A stretch of 11,756 nucleotides of DNA from Candidatus Martarchaeota archaeon (GCA_023474155.1 JAMCYJ010000045.1:25276-37031); one strand, 5' to 3'; positions 1-7,977 are shown, numbered from the stretch's first letter. Notes: generated from the letters alone by a model not told the origin. Translations and numbers: made by a program.

Positions 1-2937
1 ATTTTTTGAGAATATTCCTATTATCGGATCGCTCGGCACTGAAAATGACACTGTGCATGCCTGCGCATTTTGCATAGAGACCATTTTTGACCATATGCTG
101 TTTGCAAGCCTGAATACAGAGATGTTTGCAATATTGCACGGGTACGCGAATACAGCATTTGCTGTTATGTTCTGCTCGGTAGAGAAATTAAATGCTGCGA
201 GCTTTTTGTAGGTTTTGTTTGTCATATTTTGCACGGACAGGGTAACATTCCTTATGCTTACTTTTACCTGCTTCCCTGCCCCGCTGTTTGATGCTAATTT
301 GAATATTATGCGCTCGTTTGTGAAATTTATTGTAAATGGCACTGCTGAAATATTAAGGAAGTTTGAATAAACCGAATTTGAAACCGTTATGTTATGGATT
401 ATTTTCGGGTGGACCACAGGAGTTATTGTTGTGGTCGGAGACGAAGGCAGGCCTGATGCAGGCTGCTGCACAACAAGAGTCTCTGTTATCGAGTTGCCTG
501 TGTAGTTTGCATTGCCCGAATTCGAGAAAGTCAGTGTGTATGTTCCAGGAAGGCCCTGCGTCGACCACGATGCGCTGGAAGAAGTTGTGGAATAAAGCGC
601 GCCGTTGACATACAATTTCCACGCCGATTGGTTGTTTAGCGTCTCTGTTCCTGTAAATGAGAATGTATCCCTTGTATAATACGGGCTTCCATACTGGCCG
701 TTTGAGCTTCTGCCTGCTGTCCCAGATGAATTTGAAAATGAGTATGTTGGAGCCGGAATGGAATTTGAAGCGACTGTTATAGTTATCGGATCGCCGTAAG
801 GATAGGGCGTTGTTGCACCTATGTCATTTGCAAGCAGATAAAGATTATAGCTTCCTACAGGAAGATAACCGCCTAAGACCAGATTGTCTTCTGCAGTTAT
901 GCTGTTTGCCGCGGTTGTTGTTGATGGGGCAAAATTTGCAAGTTGATTTTCTGAAAATATCTGGATGCCGGACGAATCTGTTATTATCCAATTGTATGAA
1001 AACGGGCCTGTCCCGCCGACAGTATTTGCAGAAATTAAAGGCAGCGCGCCGTATATGAGTGATAGCGGCTGCGACTGGCTTAAGACATTGCCTGGATTTG
1101 TGCTTTGGATGGAATTAAGCGAAAGAACAGGCACAGAATTAACAGTAATCGAAATTGTAGGGGAATTTACAGGAGTTTCCGATGTTGTGATAAAATCAAA
1201 TAAAATACCATTAAACTGGATTAAGTTTGATGAGGTCGAACTTACTGCAAAGGATATGGAATTATCGCCGTCAGTAAGAGGTATTATTATATTGCTGCCC
1301 ATTTGCTTGTTTCCTGTCACATTCCACAGCATTGCATTGAATTGGCCTGTGCCCTCTGTGTCTGTTGTAAAATTTATTGTTTCAGACTGGCCTGAATCGA
1401 GCAGGGTGTTTGTCGCAGAGATAGATATCGTCGGCGTTGTTTTCACTGTAACGTAGTCTGTTTGGGAATACGCAGTCGCAGCCGACGACGCTGAGTCTGT
1501 CAGGATATAGCAATAATATACACTGGCATATAACAACGGTGTTGTGTATATCTGGCTTGTTGCTCCAGATATGGCGGTATCGCTTGCAGAGCATGTTCCG
1601 GATGCGGTTGCAGAGTACCATTGATATGCGTACGGAGTTGTACCCCATGAAGGATTGGCAGTCAGCGTTATGGAGTGCTCGTCGTCTATAATTGGCGCGG
1701 AAGGCGTTATCGCGCCTGCATTTAATGCGTTGTTTACAATGATTGTGTTCTGCGGCGAATTAAAAACAAAGGGCTGCGCAGTTCCGGTGTCGTATGCGAT
1801 TGCATTGAATTCAAACGCATTCGCGGAAGTCGGGGAATTGACTGCGAATGAGACTGCATTGCTTCCGCTTGGCTGTATTATTACATTGCCGCCCATCTGA
1901 CTGTTTCCTGTCGCATTCCACAGCATTGCATTGAATGGGCCTGTCCCTCCTGAAATGCTTAATGTGTAAGTTTCTGTCTGCCCTGAATCGAGCAGAGTGT
2001 TGCTTGGAGACAGGGATATTGTTGGCGCGGGATTTACTGTTATTGCTGGCGTTGCCGCCGTATAACTTTCTGGAGTTGTAGCGGAATCTGTTATCGTTGC
2101 AGAAAACTCGCAGGTCGCAGATGAAGTTGCAGAAGCAGAATATGTAAATGACGTAACATTGCCGGGATTGCTAAATCCCGGGCAGGAATATCCGTTTGCA
2201 ACTGCCCATGAATAAGCATATGGTGGAGTGCCTGTTGTTGGCAAAGCTATGCTTATAGTATATGATTGTCCTGAATCGAGGATTATTGGTGATAAAGGAG
2301 ATGTAATTGATGTCGTGGCAAGGCCGGAATTTATAATGACATTGTAGTTGTAGGCGCGGGGCAGCGCATTGACAGTTATGTAGCTCTTCAGTGCTGAATC
2401 AGCCTCATAAATTTTAAAGTTATAATTGCCTGCAATATTAATGAAATGAAAATTATATATCTTGTTAGGTGATGCTGGTAATGGCTGGGGCAGCGAATTT
2501 GAGGATATCGAATTGTAGACAAGTACATTCATTGTTGTTGCCTGCATTGCATTTACGCTGAATCCAATCGTGTTGTATGCAAGCACAGTTAGGAGTGTAT
2601 TGTAAGTTCCAATCCCGTTATAGAGTAGCAGATTTGCAGAATATGGAGGGGAGATAGAACCAGAAAGCGCATTCGCAAATTCTATGGTTGTAACCTGGCC
2701 TATGTCAAGCACAGTGTTTGAGACAAATGAAGTGCATAGAGTATTTGTAGGTACTGATTTTGCTAGGGTAAGCGATGACGGCGCGGGGCATGGGCCTGAA
2801 AATAGGCTGTTGCTGCTGGCTGCGCTTGAGAATTGGGTTGTTGCGCTGAGCGCAAACAGAAATAAAAATATTTCAAATATTTTAATTATTCCGCATACCC
2901 CCCCCGCATCTTCGCGCCTAAAAAATCGCAGGCGCAA
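1..2937 (-). CDS. Large exported surface protein with tandem Ig-like repeats (3' end beyond window)
   Basis: This minus-strand frame has no stop from base 2961 to base 1, giving about 979 residues with the C-terminus off the left edge. Numbering from the TTG at 2937, a hydrophobic segment at 17-32 (core IFLFLFALSA) looks like an export signal. About five beta-rich units of roughly 97-100 residues follow, each opening with a (V/I/L)LD-S/I-GQ-type motif near residues 76, 220, 316, 416 (degenerate, IIDDEH) and 513. The units at 316 and 513 are clear duplicates sharing FNAMLWN-x-TGN-x-QMG. Residues about 728-830 form another Ig-like module, and 840-979 (ending VPSDPIIGIFSKN) resembles the PGF-pre-PGF domain of archaeal surface proteins. 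N-x-S/T sequons are abundant, as expected of a glycosylated S-layer or adhesin protein; the precise role is unknown. No ATG lies in frame near the signal. The choices are TTG 2937, or ATG 2909 if the G8 tract at 2898-2905 gains one base. Confidence 0.82.
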   Translation of the reverse strand, partial: MRLRFFRREDAGGVCGIIKIFEIFLFLFALSATTQFSSAASSNSLFSGPCPAPSSLTLAKSVPTNTLCTSFVSNTVLDIGQVTTIEFANALSGSISPPYSANLLLYNGIGTYNTLLTVLAYNTIGFSVNAMQATTMNVLVYNSISSNSLPQPLPASPNKIYNFHFINIAGNYNFKIYEADSALKSYITVNALPRAYNYNVIINSGLATTSITSPLSPIILDSGQSYTISIALPTTGTPPYAYSWAVANGYSCPGFSNPGNVTSFTYSASATSSATCEFSATITDSATTPESYTAATPAITVNPAPTISLSPSNTLLDSGQTETYTLSISGGTGPFNAMLWNATGNSQMGGNVIIQPSGSNAVSFAVNSPTSANAFEFNAIAYDTGTAQPFVFNSPQNTIIVNNALNAGAITPSAPIIDDEHSITLTANPSWGTTPYAYQWYSATASGTCSASDTAISGATSQIYTTPLLYASVYYCYILTDSASSAATAYSQTDYVTVKTTPTISISATNTLLDSGQSETINFTTDTEGTGQFNAMLWNVTGNKQMGSNIIIPLTDGDNSISFAVSSTSSNLIQFNGILFDFITTSETPVNSPTISITVNSVPVLSLNSIQSTNPGNVLSQSQPLSLIYGALPLISANTVGGTGPFSYNWIITDSSGIQIFSENQLANFAPSTTTAANSITAEDNLVLGGYLPVGSYNLYLLANDIGATTPYPYGDPITITVASNSIPAPTYSFSNSSGTAGRSSNGQYGSPYYTRDTFSFTGTETLNNQSAWKLYVNGALYSTTSSSASWSTQGLPGTYTLTFSNSGNANYTGNSITETLVVQQPASGLPSSPTTTITPVVHPKIIHNITVSNSVYSNFLNISAVPFTINFTNERIIFKLASNSGAGKQVKVSIRNVTLSVQNMTNKTYKKLAAFNFSTEQNITANAVFAYPCNIANISVFRLANSIWSKMVSMQNAQACTVSFSVPSDPIIGIFSKN
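2898..2905 (-). repeat. G8 homopolymer tract at the start of the surface-protein gene
   Basis: On the minus strand, ATG at 2909-2907 is followed by C, eight G and TATGCGG. With eight G that ATG reads eight codons at most before TAA at 2888-2886. With nine (or six) G it would enter the long surface-protein frame just ahead of its signal peptide, giving MRGGVCGIIKIFEIF. The run is thus a potential translational on/off switch, or a sequencing error. Confidence 0.8.
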
Positions 2938-3019
2938 TAGAATAAAGATATGGGCTTTATCTCATACACATTAAATTATTTTCCCTTCACCATTTTAATA
3001 ATTAATATTGGAAGCATAA

Positions 3020-3050
3020 CTATTTAATAGCTATTTAATAGCTATTTATT
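3020..3050. repeat. Tandem 11-bp AT-rich repeat upstream of the surface-protein gene
   Basis: The unit CTATTTAATAG occurs perfectly at 3020-3030 and 3031-3041, followed by a partial copy CTATTTATT at 3042-3050. Read on the minus strand each unit contains ATTAAATAG, close to an archaeal TATA box. The period is about one helical turn, so the units present the same DNA face. It lies about 110-140 bases before the likely starts of the surface-protein gene. Confidence 0.75.
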
Positions 3051-3135
3051 TGGTGATTTGCGGAAGAGACCCTGGCGCACGCCACCCGATGGCGATATAT
3101 ATAATAAGTAGAACCTTTGCATGACTGCGGATTAG

Positions 3136-3150
3136 ATTATAACTTATAAT
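3136..3150. repeat. AT palindrome, 7-base arms
   Basis: ATTATAA and TTATAAT flank a single C as perfect arms. Short outer matches (CTGC/GCAG and TGCAT/ATGCA) surround it with imperfect spacing between 3118 and about 3163. It lies in the spacer downstream of aspS. A binding site or a weak cruciform/terminator are both possible, and nothing in the sequence decides between them. Confidence 0.35.
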
Positions 3151-3174
3151 GCAGGTATATGCAGATGCAATGCC

Positions 3175-3188
3175 GCGCCAGAAGGCGC
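3175..3188 (-). terminator. Possible 3' hairpin after aspS
   Basis: GCGCC and GGCGC pair around a four-base loop about 18 bases beyond the aspS stop codon. No T-run follows on the minus strand, so this is not a classical intrinsic terminator. It could be a transcript-end stabilising hairpin or chance. Confidence 0.25.
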
Positions 3189-3206
3189 ACATGCGCTACG
3201 AGGTTA

Positions 3207-5024
3207 TTATTCGATGTCCTCCTGCTTTATGTTGTAATCGCTGAGCAGCCTTTTTTTGCTGATTTTTGTCGGTGCGGAATCCAAAAGAGACTCCTGTTTG
3301 TGATTCTTTGGAAACAGGATAAAGTCCCTTATGTTCTCGCTGTTGAAAAGCATTGATATGAATCTGTCAAGCCCAAGAGCTATGCCTCCATGTATTGGTG
3401 CGCCATAAGATAATGCGTCTATGAGGAATCCGAACGTGCTGCTTATCGCGCTCTGATCCATCCCTATGACAGACAGGGATTTTTTTTGAAGCTCTGGATC
3501 ATGGATTCTGATGCTGCCGCCGCCTATCTCTTCCCCATTAAGCACGATGTCGTACTGCCTTGCAATCACTTTCTCGGGCTCTGAATCAAGGTATTTTTCG
3601 GTGTCTTTTGTCGGGGCTGTGAAAGGATTGTGCGCAGGCTTCAGCTTGCCTGTCACCTCATCTTTGTCAAATAGAGGGAAATCTGTAATCCATGCAAATG
3701 CATATTCCTTATTATATTTTTGCAATTTATCCCCGACGAGCTTTCTCAATTTTCCAAGCGCTTCGAGAAGCAGCCTCTCTGAAAGATCCGAGCCTATTAT
3801 TATGATGTCGCCGTCGCGCAGCCTCATCTTCTGCATTAAGCTATCGCAAACATCGCTTCCTATTGATTCTGAGATAGACATTGGATCCGATTCAATTTTT
3901 CCATGTGCAGCATAAAGCCACGTAAGCCCCTTAAGCCCGAATCCCTTTGCTGTTTCTATCAATTTCAGCATGTATTGTTTGTTAAGCCTGCTGCCTCCTG
4001 AATTGGCGCTGAAATCGGCAGGAAATGCCGCAGCCTTTACAAATCCCTTGCTCTCTATAATTCTCTTGAGCACATTGTAGCCTGAGGATTTCATCTCGCC
4101 AGTGATGTCAAATATCATGCTGTCGAATCTAAGATCGGGCTTGTCAGACCCGTATTTTTCCATCGCCTCCTTGTATTGCAGCACTGGAAAATCAATTCTT
4201 GTATCATTATGGAGCGCCTGTTTGAATATTGCCTTTATCAGCTCCTCAATAAGGCATTTTATATACTCCTCGTTCCTGAAGCTTACCTCGATGTCGACCT
4301 GTGTGAATTCGGGCTGCCTGTCTATCCTCTGGTCCTCATCCCTGTAGCACCTCGCTATCTGGAAATATTTATCGATTCCGCCTACCATGCACAACTGTTT
4401 GTACAACTGGGGAGACTGCGCAAGCGAATAATACGCGTTCTTGCTTAACCTTGATGGAACAATGAACGTCCTTGACCCTGTCTCGTATGTGTCCTTCACG
4501 AGCGTAGGGGTTTCAAGTTCCATGAATCCGTTATCCCAGAAATATTTCCGTATTTGCTTTGTAATTATATCGCGGAATTCAATGTTCTTTATCATTTGGC
4601 GCCTTCTCAAGTCCAGATATCTAAATTTCATGCGCAGGTCCTCGTTCGCAAGGCTTCTGCTTTTCTCGTCGATCAGCTCGAAAGGCAGCGGCAGGGACGT
4701 ACTTACTACCTCGAATTTTTCGACGAATATCTCGACGCCGCCCGTGGCAATCGACCTGTCCACAGTGTCTTCATCCCTTTTTTTGACCTTGCCGAACGCT
4801 TGTATTACATATTCCTTGCCTAACTTATCCGCAAGCTCCTTTGCCTGTGATTCGAACACGAGCTGGGTTTCGCCGAACCTGTCGCCCATGTCTATGAACA
4901 GCTTTCCGCCATGGTCCCTGATCCTTCTGCACCAACCATACGCGCTGACTGATTTTCCTATAAAAGTCCTATCCAGCTGTCCGCAGTTTATTGATTCGTA
5001 ATCCAAAAAAACACCATTGCGCAA
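3207..5024 (-). CDS. aspS: Aspartate--tRNA ligase, bacterial type, probably non-discriminating
   Basis: This class II synthetase activates Asp and attaches it to tRNA-Asp, and if non-discriminating also to tRNA-Asn. At 605 residues it has the bacterial layout: an OB-fold anticodon domain (about 10-110), motif 1 (about 154-174), motif 2 with FQIARCYRDEDQRIDRQPEF (221-240), a GAD insertion (about 285-430), and motif 3 with GGIALGLDRF (546-555). Archaeal AspRS enzymes are about 430 residues and lack the GAD domain, so this gene was probably acquired from bacteria. His38 in RDHGG corresponds to P. aeruginosa His31, a residue linked to tRNA-Asn acceptance; discriminating E. coli AspRS has Leu there. 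The start is TTG, immediately after the gatB TGA with no spacer and no Shine-Dalgarno site, which implies translational coupling. The gene is last in the gatCAB-aspS operon. Confidence 0.97.
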   Translation of the reverse strand: MRNGVFLDYESINCGQLDRTFIGKSVSAYGWCRRIRDHGGKLFIDMGDRFGETQLVFESQAKELADKLGKEYVIQAFGKVKKRDEDTVDRSIATGGVEIFVEKFEVVSTSLPLPFELIDEKSRSLANEDLRMKFRYLDLRRRQMIKNIEFRDIITKQIRKYFWDNGFMELETPTLVKDTYETGSRTFIVPSRLSKNAYYSLAQSPQLYKQLCMVGGIDKYFQIARCYRDEDQRIDRQPEFTQVDIEVSFRNEEYIKCLIEELIKAIFKQALHNDTRIDFPVLQYKEAMEKYGSDKPDLRFDSMIFDITGEMKSSGYNVLKRIIESKGFVKAAAFPADFSANSGGSRLNKQYMLKLIETAKGFGLKGLTWLYAAHGKIESDPMSISESIGSDVCDSLMQKMRLRDGDIIIIGSDLSERLLLEALGKLRKLVGDKLQKYNKEYAFAWITDFPLFDKDEVTGKLKPAHNPFTAPTKDTEKYLDSEPEKVIARQYDIVLNGEEIGGGSIRIHDPELQKKSLSVIGMDQSAISSTFGFLIDALSYGAPIHGGIALGLDRFISMLFNSENIRDFILFPKNHKQESLLDSAPTKISKKRLLSDYNIKQEDIE

Positions 5025-6341
5025 TCAGTCTTCTTTGCCTGCAACAAATTTGGGCAACAAAATATTTAGCCTTGTTGAAATATACCTCGGGCTTGCATTG
5101 TACTTTTTCGCTATCTGGCCTATCACAAAATTGAAGACCTTCGGATTACCTCCGTAGTCCCTGAGCAGGCCTTTGTTTTCTGAGAGCATTGAATTTATCG
5201 CGGAATCAATCAGGCTTTCGTCTATTTCAGGGCCTGCCTCAATGGCCTTTCCCTGCTCTATGGCTTCAATCGTCTTGCCGCTCACAAACATATTTTTCGA
5301 AATCGCCATAAGCAGGCTTTCGAATTTCGCATTGTCAAGCACTTTATTGTACTTTTTAAGCGCCTCTATCGCGCTTACGACAGTGTTAATTTTGTACATC
5401 CCTGCAAATTTATTTATAAGCTGGAGCGCGTTCTTGTCGAACATTATCTGCTCCATGATAAGCTTCTCGCTGGCAGAGTGCTTGGCCGCAAGCTCCTTTG
5501 CTATCCTGCTTGCATAGACTGGTTCAAGAACAGGAATGCTTTCTATGCTGTATTCCCCAAGATCCGGCTCGTATATTATGCCGTATTCCTCATCGCTCTC
5601 TTTTTCCCTCATCGGCATCGTAGCCATCTTTGCCTCGTCGTACGACCTTGTCTCCTTGCTTATCGCGGTTCCGCTGTTCCTTGCCGCCTCCTGCCTTTTT
5701 ATCTCGAACAACGCCGCATTAATCATGTTCTTCATTCCTGTGACGTTCTTTACCTCTACCCTTTCTCCTTGGCCCGAGATGTTTACATCTGCTTTGAGCT
5801 CGGCGTTGATGTCTATGCCCAAGTAATACAATATGCTCTTCATTTCGCCCATGAATTCCTTCAAGTCCTCAATGCCAGAAATATCGGGCTCTGTTACTAT
5901 TTCGAGAAGAGGCCTTCCAGACCTGTTGAAGTCTATGAGCGAGTAATCCTCTTCGCGCAGTATCTTTGCCGGATCCTCCTCTATCTGTATCCTGCGAATC
6001 CTTACCTTGTTTTGGCCCTGCAGCTCTATAAACCCTCCTTTAGAAACAGGGTTTGAAAGCTGGGTTATCTGGAATGATTTCGGCAGGTCAGGGTAAAAAT
6101 ATACCTTGCGCTCGAAAGAAACTGTTTTCGCCATATCTGAATGAAGGGCGTTTGCTACTGATTTGGCGATTTCAAGCGCCTTTGCATTGAGCATCGGCTT
6201 TGATCCTGGGAATCCCATGCAGATTGGGCAGACAGACATGTTCGGCTCTTGCTCATTGTATGCGGCGCAGGCGCAGAAAAGCTTTGTCTTTGTCGGAATT
6301 GCGACATGGATCTCCAACCCTATTTTTATTGCCTGCATCAT
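5025..6341 (-). CDS. gatB: Asp/Glu-tRNA amidotransferase subunit B
   Basis: GatB is the kinase and tRNA-binding subunit of GatCAB. It phosphorylates the misacylated Asp or Glu on the tRNA, and the activated group is then amidated with ammonia from GatA. Visible features are GLEIH (8-12, metal/ATP site), a zinc-knuckle pattern Cys23, Cys25, Cys38, Cys41, the FERKVYFYPDLPKSFQITQ block (76-94), IEEDPAKIL (120-128), and the family signature DFNRSGRPLLEIVTEPD (137-153). A helical cradle and tail fill about 280-438, ending in a shortened YqeY-like segment. At 438 residues it is a little shorter than the usual 470-480. The His in the common IHLEEDAGK motif is Gln here (IQIEEDPAK). ATG overlaps the gatA stop (GTATGATG); a second in-frame ATG follows directly. 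Confidence 0.97.
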   Translation of the reverse strand: MMQAIKIGLEIHVAIPTKTKLFCACAAYNEQEPNMSVCPICMGFPGSKPMLNAKALEIAKSVANALHSDMAKTVSFERKVYFYPDLPKSFQITQLSNPVSKGGFIELQGQNKVRIRRIQIEEDPAKILREEDYSLIDFNRSGRPLLEIVTEPDISGIEDLKEFMGEMKSILYYLGIDINAELKADVNISGQGERVEVKNVTGMKNMINAALFEIKRQEAARNSGTAISKETRSYDEAKMATMPMREKESDEEYGIIYEPDLGEYSIESIPVLEPVYASRIAKELAAKHSASEKLIMEQIMFDKNALQLINKFAGMYKINTVVSAIEALKKYNKVLDNAKFESLLMAISKNMFVSGKTIEAIEQGKAIEAGPEIDESLIDSAINSMLSENKGLLRDYGGNPKVFNFVIGQIAKKYNASPRYISTRLNILLPKFVAGKED

Positions 6342-7699
6342 ACCGACCCCAGATTATACTTGAATTTGTATTCGAATGCGTTTTCCCAATTTTCGACGAA
6401 ATCCAGCAGGGAATAGTCGTTGAAGTGGTCAGATATAAGCTGCGCGCCCATAGGAAGGCCTTTGTCATAGTCGTAGGGAAAAGAGACATGTGGAAAGCCT
6501 GAAAGGTTCGGGGGTATTGTCAGGATGTCTAACCCGTAATTCTGCATAGGAGTCAGGCTGTTGGCATCCTCTATTTTCGGGGTCAGAATCGGCATGGTAG
6601 GGCTCAGTATGAATCCCTGCTTGAGGATTTCTTTCATTTTCGATATAAGGAGGCCCCGCACCTTCAGAGCCTTTCCGTAATACCTGCTTTTCACGCTTGC
6701 GCCCCTTACAAATGTTCCTAATATTATCCTTCTTTTCGCCTCTGTTCCGAAGTTAGACCTTGATTCTGTAAAAAATGAATTATAATCATGTGAGAATTCA
6801 TTGTTCTTCGATCCGTATTTGAATCCAGTATAGCGCGCCAGGTTTGTAGACGCTTCTGCCATCGAGATTATATAATAAGTCGGGATGGCTTTATCGAGCA
6901 GGCTGAAGTCTATTGTTTTTATGGCAAAGCCCATGTTCTCCAGCTTTGACACAAGGCCTGAAAAATGGGATTTAACATCCTCATCAAGAAAACCATTTAT
7001 CTGGTTTATCAGAAAAATTGTATTTTTCTGGGTTTCGCTTTCTGGGATTTTCCTTTTGCCTATGTCGATGCACGTCGAATCGTAATTATCAGGCCCCTTT
7101 ATTATATCGAAGACATGCCTTATGTCTTTCGCAGACCTTGACATCAATCCTATTTTGTCGAGGGAATTCGCGTAGTCTATCAGGCCGTGCCTTGAGACCG
7201 CTCCGTATGTCGGCGTGAAACCTACGACCCCGCAAAATGCAGAGGGAGCTGATATTGATCCGCCTGTGGATTCTGCTATCGCGATATGGTATTTCAGCAC
7301 TGCAGTCGCAATCGCGGCCCCGCTGCTCGAGCCGCCTGCGACATAGTCCTCGTTGAACGGGTTTCTTGGAACTCTGTCGGAATTGAGCCCGAATGTGCCA
7401 AACCCGAATTCGTCCATGTTTGTCTTTCCAAGAAAATCGAAATTTTTCGAGAGCATTCTTTCAACAACAGTTGCATTGAACGGAGGCAGGTATGCCCTGA
7501 GAATTTTTGAGCTGGCCGTTGTCTCGACATTTTTTACGCATATATTGTCCTTTACGCTGAACGGGTAATTTTGCCCTGATATCTTACTTATGTTGAGAAA
7601 CGCATTGAGCCTGCTGTTCAGCTCGGAAAGATCCTCCAAAAAAGCTTCTGCGTAGTCAGGTTTCTTATCCAACGAGTAAAACTCCTCAATGCTGTTCAT
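6338..7699 (-). CDS. gatA: Asp/Glu-tRNA amidotransferase subunit A (glutamine amidase)
   Basis: GatA hydrolyses glutamine and channels ammonia to GatB. It belongs to the amidase-signature family with a Ser-cisSer-Lys triad. The candidates are Lys50 (PFSVKDN), Ser124 (AGGSSSG) and the nucleophile Ser148 (STGGS). Their spacing of 74 and 24 residues nearly equals that of S. aureus GatA (Lys79, Ser154, Ser178). The block GVVGFTPTYGAVSRHGL and the C-terminal YGLDILTIPPNLSGFP agree with GatA. The protein has 453 residues, with an N-terminus shorter than in bacteria. The normally strict SDTGGSIR is STGGSIS here, so the Asp and Arg flanking the nucleophile are both Ser. The start ATG overlaps the gatC stop in ATGA, and the 3' end overlaps gatB by four bases. 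Confidence 0.96.
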   Translation of the reverse strand: MNSIEEFYSLDKKPDYAEAFLEDLSELNSRLNAFLNISKISGQNYPFSVKDNICVKNVETTASSKILRAYLPPFNATVVERMLSKNFDFLGKTNMDEFGFGTFGLNSDRVPRNPFNEDYVAGGSSSGAAIATAVLKYHIAIAESTGGSISAPSAFCGVVGFTPTYGAVSRHGLIDYANSLDKIGLMSRSAKDIRHVFDIIKGPDNYDSTCIDIGKRKIPESETQKNTIFLINQINGFLDEDVKSHFSGLVSKLENMGFAIKTIDFSLLDKAIPTYYIISMAEASTNLARYTGFKYGSKNNEFSHDYNSFFTESRSNFGTEAKRRIILGTFVRGASVKSRYYGKALKVRGLLISKMKEILKQGFILSPTMPILTPKIEDANSLTPMQNYGLDILTIPPNLSGFPHVSFPYDYDKGLPMGAQLISDHFNDYSLLDFVENWENAFEYKFKYNLGSV

Positions 7700-7977
7700 A
7701 TTTTCGGACCAACTACATAAAACCTATGCGTTCTTGAATTTGCGAGGAGAAGATCCACGTCTTCGAACGCGGACTCAGAATCCTGCCTAAGCCTCTGATC
7801 AATAGGTATCGGATGGTATTGCTCGGCAATGTTTCCTGTATCGATCTGCTGTATTGTATCGAAATAATCCAGTACGCTTTCTATGTCCTTCTTTATTTTT
7901 TCCCTTTCGGCGTCCTGGAGTTTTATTCTACAAATGCGCAGAAGCCTTTCGAATTCCTGCTCGTTCATGAATACCAT
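7696..7977 (-). CDS. gatC: Asp/Glu-tRNA amidotransferase subunit C
   Basis: GatC is the small belt-like subunit that wraps the GatA-GatB interface and stabilises GatA. The 93-residue product has the family profile: an N-terminal helix with LLRICRIKLQDAEREKI, a second helix with VLDYFDTIQQIDT, an extended middle with a P-I-P-I-DQRLRQD stretch, and a terminal VVGPKI. It heads the operon, and its TGA overlaps gatA's ATG. The start could be ATG 7977 or the in-frame ATG at 7968. The second has an AGGT at about 9 bases, while AGGT overlaps the first ATG, so the true protein may be 90 residues. Confidence 0.93.
   Translation of the reverse strand: MVFMNEQEFERLLRICRIKLQDAEREKIKKDIESVLDYFDTIQQIDTGNIAEQYHPIPIDQRLRQDSESAFEDVDLLLANSRTHRFYVVGPKI

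Larger units (their letters stand above)
2938..3206 (-). promoter_or_regulatory. Spacer between aspS and the surface-protein gene, with TATA-like elements
   Basis: This 269-base spacer has no convincing gene. In the direction of transcription it holds a short GC hairpin just after aspS (3175-3188), an AT palindrome (3136-3150), a TATA-like stretch TTATTATATATATC (3106-3093), and an array of 11-base AT repeats (3050-3020) whose units also look TATA-like. Two tiny reading frames, MVKGK and MCMR, end before the surface gene. Which TATA element is used cannot be decided from sequence. Confidence 0.4.

Noticed and set aside
965..1456. Plus-strand open frame of 163 codons
   Set aside because: It lies opposite the continuous surface-protein frame on the minus strand, has no family resemblance, and its apparent openness follows from the biased codon use of the repeat protein.
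1..2961. A CRISPR array or mobile element suggested by recurrent similar segments
   Set aside because: The similar segments are about 300 or 594 bases apart, in frame, and encode protein repeats. There are no short regularly spaced direct repeats, no terminal inverted repeats and no transposase.
3060..3206. A tRNA or small RNA gene in the spacer after aspS, suggested by its GC-richer patches
   Set aside because: No TPsiC-like GTTCNANNC, no anticodon arm and no seven-base acceptor stem could be fitted. Only short hairpins are present.
4441..5001. Plus-strand open frame of 186 codons
   Set aside because: It is antisense to the N-terminal part of aspS, whose motifs are unmistakable. The Ser/Phe-rich translation is typical of a shadow frame.
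5478..6056. Plus-strand open frame of 192 codons
   Set aside because: It is antisense to gatB, has no recognisable domain and no promoter or ribosome-binding site.
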